DNA from: Pseudomonadota bacterium
GTDB taxonomy: Bacteria > Pseudomonadota > Gammaproteobacteria > Burkholderiales > Burkholderiaceae_C
Assembly: GCA_023436025.1 (NCBI GenBank)
Contig: JAEZKX010000102.1
Location: forward strand, 1 to 10,355
Length of the DNA: 10,355 nucleotides
Reading direction: 5' to 3'
This document shows positions 5,610 to 10,355 of this stretch, one piece after another. The notes under the pieces are model-generated. The model saw nothing but the letters and a program-made list of their open reading frames with translations. It did not search any database and was not told the DNA's origin. Positions within the stretch are counted from its first letter, which is position 1. Every line of letters starts with the position of its first letter. The position numbers and the translations under genes are program-made.

Positions 5610-7016
5610 ATGCTCGCCCGCCTCGACCAGCCCATCGCCGCCATCGCCACCGCCCCCGGGCGCGGGGCGGTGGGCATCGTGCGGGTCTCGGCCAGGTCGG
5701 TGCAGCCCATCGTCGATGCGGTCTGCGGCCGCGCGCTCCGGCCGCGCGAAGCCACCTACCTTCCCTTTCGCGCCGCCGACGGCTCGCCCATCGACCAGGG
5801 GCTGGCCATCCACTTCCCGGCACCGCATTCCTACACCGGCGAGGACGTGCTGGAGCTGCAGGCCCACGGCGGCCCCGTGGTGCTGCAACTGCTGCTGGCG
5901 CGCTGCCTCGAAGCCGGTGCGGCCATGGCGCTGCGCGTCGCCGAGCCCGGCGAATTCACCCGGCGCGCCTTCCTCAACGGCAAGCTCGACCTGGCCCAGG
6001 CCGAGGCCATCGCCGACCTGATCGACGCCAGCACCGAAGCCGCGGCGCGCAGTGCCACCCGCTCGCTGGCCGGCGCCTTCTCGCGCGAGATCCAGGCGTT
6101 GCGCGATGCGCTGGTGGACCTGCGCATGCTGGTGGAGGCGACGCTCGATTTCCCCGAGGAGGAGATCGACTTCCTGCAGAAGGCCGATGCGCTCGGCCAG
6201 CTGGACCGCCTGCAGGCGCGGCTGGCGCAGGTGATGGAGCGCGCGCGCCAGGGCGCCCTGCTGCGCGAGGGCCTGCACGTGGTGATCGCGGGCCAGCCCA
6301 ACGCGGGCAAGTCCTCGCTGCTGAACGCGCTGGCCGGCGCCGAGCTGGCCATCGTCACGCCGATTCCCGGCACCACCCGCGACATCGTGCGCCAGACCAT
6401 CCAGATCGAGGGCGTGCCGCTGCACGTGGTCGACACGGCCGGCCTGCGCGAAGGGGCCGACCCGGTGGAGCAGATCGGCATCGAGCGCGCCTGGGGGCAG
6501 ATCGAGAAGGCCGATGCGGTGCTGTTCCTGCATGACCTGACGCGCGCCGAGGCGCCGGACTACCAGGCGGCGGACGCCGCGATCGCGGCCAGGCTGCCGC
6601 GCGGGGTGCCGGTGATCGATGTGTGGAACAAGGCCGACGTGGTGACCGAAAGCGCTGCCGGCGGTCCCGTCGCGGCTGGCACGGGCGGCGCGGCCGACGT
6701 GCAGCAGCCGCTGCGCCTGTCCGCCCGCACCGGCGCCGGCATCGCCGACCTGCGCCGGCGCCTGCTTGCCGTGGCCGGCTACGAGGCTGCGCCCGAAGGC
6801 GTGTTCATCGCGCGCGAGCGCCACCTGCATGCGCTGCGGCGGGTCGACGCCCACCTGATGGAGGCGGCTGGCTTGCTGGCGCAGCAGGCGCAGGCGCTGG
6901 ACCTGCTCGCCGAGGAACTGCGGCTGGCGCAGAACGCCCTGAGCGAGATCACCGGCGAGTTCAGCGCCGACGACCTGCTGGGCGTGATCTTCAGCCGCTT
7001 CTGCATCGGAAAGTAG
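5610..7016 (+). CDS. mnmE: tRNA-5-carboxymethylaminomethyl-uridine(34) synthesis GTPase MnmE
   Basis: With MnmG, modifies the wobble uridine of certain tRNAs (cmnm5U34). The 468-residue protein has the N-terminal tetrahydrofolate-binding domain (start MLARLDQPIAAIATAPGRG), a helical domain, and an inserted G domain with G1 GQPNAGKS (228-235), G2 PGTTRD (253-258), G3 DTAGLRE (275-281) and G4 NKAD (340-343). It ends in FCIGK, the conserved C-terminal motif with its Cys. I chose ATG 5610 (GTG 5607 directly precedes it) because homology begins there; an upstream in-frame start at 5505 would translate the inverted repeat. No clear Shine-Dalgarno is visible. It is separated from yidC by 121 bases and may have its own promoter, which I could not identify. 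Confidence 0.96.
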   Translation: MLARLDQPIAAIATAPGRGAVGIVRVSARSVQPIVDAVCGRALRPREATYLPFRAADGSPIDQGLAIHFPAPHSYTGEDVLELQAHGGPVVLQLLLARCLEAGAAMALRVAEPGEFTRRAFLNGKLDLAQAEAIADLIDASTEAAARSATRSLAGAFSREIQALRDALVDLRMLVEATLDFPEEEIDFLQKADALGQLDRLQARLAQVMERARQGALLREGLHVVIAGQPNAGKSSLLNALAGAELAIVTPIPGTTRDIVRQTIQIEGVPLHVVDTAGLREGADPVEQIGIERAWGQIEKADAVLFLHDLTRAEAPDYQAADAAIAARLPRGVPVIDVWNKADVVTESAAGGPVAAGTGGAADVQQPLRLSARTGAGIADLRRRLLAVAGYEAAPEGVFIARERHLHALRRVDAHLMEAAGLLAQQAQALDLLAEELRLAQNALSEITGEFSADDLLGVIFSRFCIGK

Positions 7017-7087
7017 AGCGCGGCGCCGCAGCGCCACCGCCTGCGTGCGATGGCGACGTGGACGCCGCCAGCGCGCCCGTTCGCGGT

Positions 7088-7147
7088 GGGGCCCCATTCC
7101 ACGCGGGGCCCCATTCGGCGCGGGGCCCCATTCCGCGCGGGGCGCCC
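7088..7147. repeat. 17-bp GC-rich tandem repeat in the convergent mnmE/Bug gap
   Basis: Three head-to-tail 17-base units at 7088-7104, 7105-7121 and 7122-7138 follow GGGGCCCCATTCCACGC with changes only in the last five bases, then a broken fourth unit (GGGGCGCCC, 7139-7147). A weakly similar stretch precedes the array. Each unit starts with the palindrome GGGGCCCC, so any two neighbours can form an 8-bp all-GC hairpin with a 9-base loop. It lies between two convergent genes, where it could end transcription from either side. No open reading frame or RNA gene is seen in 7017-7159. Confidence 0.85.
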
Positions 7148-7159
7148 GTAAGCCAGGCC

Positions 7160-8137
7160 CTACTGCGCCTTGATCCCGCGCGCCTTGATCAGCTTGCCCA
7201 GGGTGTCGTGGTCGCGCTTGAGGAAGCTGGCGAAGTCGGACGCCGAACTCATCACCGGCTCGGCATTGAGCTCCTGCAGCCGCGCCACCACGGCCGGGTC
7301 CTTGATCGCCTTGCCGAACTCGGTGGTGATGCGCGCCACCACCGGCGCGGGCGTGCCGGCCGGCACGAACAGGCCGTTCCACTGCATGGGCTTGAAATCG
7401 GGGAAGCCGGCTTCCGCGAAGGTCGGAACGTTCGGCATCGAGGCCAGGCGCTTGTCGCTGGTCACCGCCAGCGCCTTCACCTTGCCGCCTGCCACCTGCG
7501 GCGCCGCCAGCGTGCTGGAGATCAGCAGGGCCTGCACGTGGCCGCCCATCAGGTCGGTCATGGCGGGGCCGCCGCCCTTGTAGGCGACGTGCGGCAGCTC
7601 GATGCCCGCCGCATCCTTGAACACCTCGAAGAACAGGTGGTTGCTGGTGCCGATGCCGGGGCTGGCGTAGCTCATCTTGTAGCCGTTGGACTTGGCATGG
7701 GCCACGAAGTCCTTCACCGTCGACGGCGGCACGCTGTTGTTCACCAGCATGACCAGCGGGATGCGCGTGAGCAGGCTGACGGGCTGCAGGTCCTTGAAGC
7801 TGTCGTACGAGAGGTTGGGAATCAGGTGGGGGTTGGCCGGCACGCTGTCGGCGCTCATGAGCAGGGTGTAGCCGTCGGCGGGCGACTTGGCCACCATCGC
7901 CTCGGCCACCGTGCCGCCGGCGCCGGGCCGGTTCTCGATCACCACCGGCTGCCCGAACAGCTCCTGCAGCCGCGGCTGCATGGCGCGGGCGATCAGGTCG
8001 GTCAGCCCGCCGGGGGCGAAGCTGACCACGATGCGGATCGGCTTGTCGGGCCAGTTCGCCTGGGCGAGCGCCGGCAGGGCGAGCGCGCCGCAGGCGGCGG
8101 CAAGAAGGCTGCGCACGAAAGTGCGACGAAGGGGCAT
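7160..8137 (-). CDS. Bug-family tripartite tricarboxylate transporter substrate-binding protein
   Basis: Periplasmic solute receptor that captures a small, usually carboxylated, compound for a TctAB-type transporter or for sensing. The 325-residue protein has a signal peptide (MPLRRTFVRSLLAAACGALA, cleavage near LPALAQA, 21-27); the RRTFVR start loosely resembles a Tat motif. Mature family signatures: WPDKPIRIVVSFAPGG (29-44) with D47 in the ligand loop, ENRPGAGG (68-75) and SPADGYTLL (85-93). Length is typical. A good AGGAG ribosome site (8144-8148 on the minus strand) precedes the ATG. It is divergent from an IclR regulator and no TctA/TctB genes are in view, common for Bug proteins in this order. 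The ligand is unknown; an aromatic acid is a guess from the nearby oxygenase. Confidence 0.93.
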   Translation of the reverse strand: MPLRRTFVRSLLAAACGALALPALAQANWPDKPIRIVVSFAPGGLTDLIARAMQPRLQELFGQPVVIENRPGAGGTVAEAMVAKSPADGYTLLMSADSVPANPHLIPNLSYDSFKDLQPVSLLTRIPLVMLVNNSVPPSTVKDFVAHAKSNGYKMSYASPGIGTSNHLFFEVFKDAAGIELPHVAYKGGGPAMTDLMGGHVQALLISSTLAAPQVAGGKVKALAVTSDKRLASMPNVPTFAEAGFPDFKPMQWNGLFVPAGTPAPVVARITTEFGKAIKDPAVVARLQELNAEPVMSSASDFASFLKRDHDTLGKLIKARGIKAQ

Positions 8138-8155
8138 GGTTGTCTCCTGGATGTC

Positions 8156-8184
8156 TTGGCCCGGTGGCCGAAGGCGGTTATAGT
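8156..8184 (+). promoter_or_regulatory. Predicted promoter of the IclR-family regulator
   Basis: -35 TTGGCC (8156-8161) and -10 TATAGT (8179-8184, five of six) are 17 bases apart. The start point would fall near 8191, inside the palindromic operator at 8186-8204, which suggests autorepression. The leader to the GTG would be about 66 bases. Confidence 0.45.
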
Positions 8185-8204
8185 TTTGTCCACAGAGCGG
8201 ACAA
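8177..8204 (-). promoter_or_regulatory. Predicted promoter of the Bug receptor gene
   Basis: On the minus strand, -35 TTGTCC (8199-8204) and -10 TATAAC (8177-8182, five of six) are 16 bases apart. The -35 is the right half of the palindromic operator, and the -10 overlaps the opposing promoter's -10, so the two promoters should exclude each other and a single bound regulator could control both. Confidence 0.45.
8186..8204. promoter_or_regulatory. Palindromic operator A (likely IclR-family site)
   Basis: TTGTCC (8186-8191) and GGACAA (8199-8204) form a perfect 6-bp inverted repeat around a 7-base spacer. The site lies in the 119-bp gap between the divergent Bug and iclR-type genes. The same GTCC-N7-GGAC geometry recurs at 9034-9048, and the 9-mer CGGACAATC (8198-8206) recurs at 9064-9072. 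Binding by the adjacent IclR-family protein is inferred from position. Confidence 0.55.
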
Positions 8205-8243
8205 TCGTATCCATTTTCCTTGGGGCGTGGTCCGTCGTCAACC

Positions 8244-8248
8244 GGAGG
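8244..8248 (+). promoter_or_regulatory. Ribosome binding site fixing the regulator start
   Basis: GGAGG lies 8 bases before GTG 8257. No comparable site precedes the earlier in-frame start candidates near 8140, which would also place the protein start inside the promoter region. This supports the GTG start. Confidence 0.75.
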
Positions 8249-8256
8249 AACGCGCA

Positions 8257-9018
8257 GTGAGCGAAGAACGAAGCGGCGGCGAGGGCGTACGGGCGGTGGA
8301 GCGGGCGCTGGACGTCCTGGCCGCCTTCGCAGCGGGCGACAAGGAATTGCTGGTGGCCGACCTGCTCAAGCGGGTCGACCTGAGTCGCCCCACCCTGTAC
8401 CGGCTGCTGCACACGCTGGAGAAGAAGGGCTTCGTGGTGTCGCAGGGGGAGCCGCAGCGGTTCCGCCTTGGGCCGGCGGTGGCCAAGCTGGCCCATGTCT
8501 GGAGTTCCAGCATGGACCTGCAGGCCCTCGCCCGGCCCGTCATGATGGAGGCCTGGAGCCACACCTCGGAGACGGTGGCGCTGTTCGTGCCGCGCGGCGA
8601 GATGCGCCTGTGCATCGCCGAGATCCAGAGCCCGCAGGCGCTGAGCTTCCGACGCGGCGTGGGCTACAGCGAGCGCCTGGTGCGCGGTGCCAGCGGGCGC
8701 GCCATCCTGGCCTATACGCCGCTCGAGGAGGGGCAGCTGGAGGCCTACGCCGCCGGCACCAACAGCGACCTGGGCTGGCTGCGCAAGGAACTGGAGCTCA
8801 CGCGGGCGCGCGGCTACGCCATGGGCCACAACGAGTTGATCCAGGGCGCCTATGCCGTGGCCGCGCCCTTCTTCGCCGTCGACGGCCGGGTGGCCGGGTC
8901 GCTGGGGGTGTTCGGTCCGGACGTGCGGCTCACCGAAGCCCGCGTCCACGAGTTCGGGCACTACCTGCGCAAGTTGGCGGCGCAGCTGTCGCAGACCCTG
9001 GGGACGACCCTGGCTTGA
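8257..9018 (+). CDS. IclR-family transcriptional regulator
   Basis: The 253-residue product (GTG start) has the two IclR domains. An N-terminal winged helix-turn-helix begins at GVRAVERALDVLAAF (10-24), with the helix-turn-helix near 31-52 (LLVADLLKRVDLSRPTLYRLL) and the wing at KKGFVVSQGEPQRFRLG (56-72). The effector-binding domain (about 85-250) includes the family motif GASGRAILAY and the C-terminal GAYAVAAPFFAVDGRVAGSLGVFG. Such proteins act as dimers or tetramers and repress or activate aromatic and carboxylic acid catabolic genes in response to a small ligand. It is divergent from the Bug receptor and upstream of the oxygenase on the same strand, with related palindromes at both promoters, so it is the likely controller of both. 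The effector is unknown. Confidence 0.93.
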   Translation: MSEERSGGEGVRAVERALDVLAAFAAGDKELLVADLLKRVDLSRPTLYRLLHTLEKKGFVVSQGEPQRFRLGPAVAKLAHVWSSSMDLQALARPVMMEAWSHTSETVALFVPRGEMRLCIAEIQSPQALSFRRGVGYSERLVRGASGRAILAYTPLEEGQLEAYAAGTNSDLGWLRKELELTRARGYAMGHNELIQGAYAVAAPFFAVDGRVAGSLGVFGPDVRLTEARVHEFGHYLRKLAAQLSQTLGTTLA

Positions 9019-9044
9019 CCCTGGCGCATGAGCGTCCGTAGAAT
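9015..9044 (+). promoter_or_regulatory. Predicted promoter of the Rieske oxygenase gene
   Basis: -35 TTGACC (9015-9020, five of six, overlapping the regulator's stop codon) and -10 TAGAAT (9039-9044, five of six) are 18 bases apart. The -10 lies inside the 7-base spacer of operator B, so a regulator bound there would directly occlude or remodel the promoter. The leader would be only about 22 bases. Confidence 0.5.
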
Positions 9045-9049
9045 GGACA
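9034..9049. promoter_or_regulatory. Operator B, same geometry as operator A
   Basis: GTCC (9034-9037) and GGAC (9045-9048) are inverted with a 7-base spacer, exactly the spacing at 8188-8202. The outer bases are C on the left and A on the right, one mismatch from the TGTCC/GGACA form. A further half-site, GGACA at 9065-9069, sits 20 bases downstream in the same orientation as the right arm, immediately before the oxygenase ATG. GAATATTC (9050-9057) is a separate short palindrome between them. Confidence 0.45.
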
Positions 9050-9072
9050 GAATATTCGCTCATCGGACAATC

Positions 9073-10355
9073 ATGGCCAACGAAATGATGAAGACGCTGG
9101 TGCGCACCGGCCCCGGGACGCCCACCGGCAACCTGCTGCGCCGCTTCTGGATTCCCATCCTGCTTTCCAGCGAGATCGCCGAGCCCGACGGCCCGCAGGT
9201 GCGCGTGCAGATCCTGGGCGAGAAGCTGCTCGCCTTCCGCGACAGCGAGGGCCGCCCGGGCCTGATCGGCGAGTTCTGCTCGCACCGCGGCGTGTCGCTC
9301 TACTTCGGCCGCAACGAGGAAAACGGCATCCGCTGCGCCTACCACGGCCTCAAGTTCGACATCCACGGCAAGTGCGTGGACATCCCGCAGGCGCCGCAGA
9401 TGTGCGAGAAGTTCCATATCGCCGGCTATCCCTGCATCGAGCGCGCCGGCATCGTCTGGGCCTACATGGGACCGCCCGACAAGCAGCCCGGCCCGCCCGG
9501 CGTCGAATGGGCCAACCTGCCCGACAGCCACGTGTTCGTCTCCAAGCGGCTGCAGGAGTGCAACTACCTGCAGGCCATGGAAGGCGGCATCGACACCAGC
9601 CATGTGTCCTTCGTGCACAAGTTCGAGGTCGACAACGACCCCTTCCACCAGGGCACCAAGGCCAACGAGTACATCAAGAAGGACGGCAACGTCACCTTCG
9701 AGGTGGAGAAGCACGAAGGCGGGCTCACGCTGTTCGGCCGCCGCAACGGCGAGCCCGACTCCTACTACTGGCGCGTCACCCAGTGGATCTTCCCCTGGTA
9801 CAACCTGATCCCGCCCTTCGGCGACCATGCGCTCGGCGGCCATGTCTGGGTGCCCATCGACGACCACAACTGCTGGGCCTGGAGCATCAACTTCCGTCCC
9901 GACCAGCCGCTGTCGGCGCAGGAGCGCCGCCACCTCGAGGAGGGCAAGGGCGTGCACTGCGAGTACGAGCCGGGCACCAACGTTCCCGGCGGCACCTGGC
10001 GTCCGAAGCAGAACAGGGACAACGACTACCTGATCGACCGCGCCGCGCAGAAGCAGAAGCTGTCGTACAGCGGCGTGTTCGGCTTCGCCGCGCAGGACGC
10101 CTCGCTGCAGGAGAGCATGGGCCCGATCCAGGACCACGACGCCGAGAAGCTGCTGCCTTCCGACCGCGCGATCATGATGGCGCGGCGCGCCCTGTGGGAC
10201 GCCACCGTGGCCCTGCAGCAGGGCCAGGAGCCATCGGCCGCGCAAAGCCACGCCCAGGGCGTGCGCGCCGCCGGCGTGCTGCTGCCCAAGGACCAGAAGC
10301 CGCAGGACTGGGCGAAGACCCACCTTCGTTTCGGCGAAGGCATGCCGGTGTACTC
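9073..10355 (+). CDS. Rieske non-heme iron ring-hydroxylating oxygenase, phthalate dioxygenase-like (3' end cut)
   Basis: Oxygenase component that would hydroxylate an aromatic or related ring using electrons from a separate reductase. 427 codons are visible with no stop, so the C-terminus lies beyond the window. The Rieske [2Fe-2S] site is complete: C69-x-H71 (CSHRG) and C88-x2-H91 (CAYHGLKF), 16 residues apart. The catalytic iron site is visible as D174-x2-H177-x4-H182 (GIDTSHVSFVH) after a conserved N164. D342 in AAQDASLQESMGPIQDH is the probable carboxylate ligand, in the QESMG context typical of phthalate 4,5-dioxygenase-type oxygenases. Start ATG 9073 has no Shine-Dalgarno; Met5 and Met6 are alternatives. 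No reductase is in view. The true substrate cannot be told from sequence; phthalate is only a family label. Confidence 0.92.
   Translation, partial: MANEMMKTLVRTGPGTPTGNLLRRFWIPILLSSEIAEPDGPQVRVQILGEKLLAFRDSEGRPGLIGEFCSHRGVSLYFGRNEENGIRCAYHGLKFDIHGKCVDIPQAPQMCEKFHIAGYPCIERAGIVWAYMGPPDKQPGPPGVEWANLPDSHVFVSKRLQECNYLQAMEGGIDTSHVSFVHKFEVDNDPFHQGTKANEYIKKDGNVTFEVEKHEGGLTLFGRRNGEPDSYYWRVTQWIFPWYNLIPPFGDHALGGHVWVPIDDHNCWAWSINFRPDQPLSAQERRHLEEGKGVHCEYEPGTNVPGGTWRPKQNRDNDYLIDRAAQKQKLSYSGVFGFAAQDASLQESMGPIQDHDAEKLLPSDRAIMMARRALWDATVALQQGQEPSAAQSHAQGVRAAGVLLPKDQKPQDWAKTHLRFGEGMPVY

Noticed and set aside
7088..7147. CRISPR-like array
   Set aside because: Units are 17 bases head to tail with no unique spacers and no cas genes nearby; it is a simple tandem repeat.
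8186..8194. TTGTCCACA as a DnaA box
   Set aside because: It is one mismatch from a permissive consensus, but it stands alone, far from the origin gap, and is better explained as the left half of the palindrome TTGTCC-N7-GGACAA.
8140..8256. N-terminal extension of the IclR-family protein
   Set aside because: It would place the start upstream of the predicted promoter and operator, and GGAGG at 8244-8248 fits GTG 8257.
6623..8260. Plus-strand 545-codon frame from mnmE through the Bug gene
   Set aside because: It is out of frame with mnmE, crosses the tandem repeat, is antisense to a clear signal-peptide receptor and runs into the regulatory region.
8002..10323. Minus-strand 773-codon frame over the regulator and oxygenase
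   Set aside because: Antisense to two intact genes; composition is Leu/Val/Ala/His/Gly-rich without motifs, typical of antisense in high-GC DNA.

Overview
The window is high-GC chromosomal DNA from a betaproteobacterium of the order Burkholderiales. It is most like Comamonadaceae (Ramlibacter/Variovorax-type), judging by protein sequence character, the dnaN-dnaA / rpmH-rnpA-yidD-yidC-mnmE layout, and a periplasmic Bug (tripartite tricarboxylate transporter) receptor beside catabolic genes. The genus is an inference from memory of these families; no search was run. No stretch longer than 300 bases lacks a gene.

Origin-proximal core (1-7016). dnaA and dnaN lie on the minus strand, dnaA first. 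rpmH, rnpA, yidD, yidC and mnmE lie on the plus strand. Transcription therefore diverges from the 181-bp gap at 2695-2875, which holds one perfect DnaA box, one near-perfect inverted box, a dnaA promoter whose -35 is covered by the perfect box, and a good rpmH promoter. This is the best oriC candidate in the window, though sparse in boxes. rnpA-yidD and yidD-yidC overlap by ATGA, suggesting translational coupling. Together these genes supply replication initiation (DnaA), processivity (beta clamp), ribosome assembly (L34), tRNA 5' processing (RNase P protein), membrane-protein insertion (YidD, YidC) and tRNA wobble modification (MnmE). A perfect 28-bp inverted repeat (REP-like) separates yidC from mnmE.

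Boundary (7017-7159). mnmE and the Bug gene converge on a short gap holding about three copies of a 17-bp GC-rich tandem repeat.

Catabolic module (7160-10355). A Bug-type periplasmic solute receptor gene (minus) is divergent from an IclR-family regulator gene (plus), followed 54 bp later by a Rieske ring-hydroxylating oxygenase gene resembling phthalate 4,5-dioxygenase-type oxygenases, cut by the window end. The main non-textbook observation is a shared palindromic site, GTCC-N7-GGAC, at both the divergent promoter region and the oxygenase promoter. In the second it encloses the -10 box. This suggests that the IclR protein controls itself, the receptor and the oxygenase as one regulon. Substrate identity cannot be read from the sequence.

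I see no RNA gene, insertion sequence, prophage, CRISPR array or unknown protein system. Most of the window is ordinary core chromosome.
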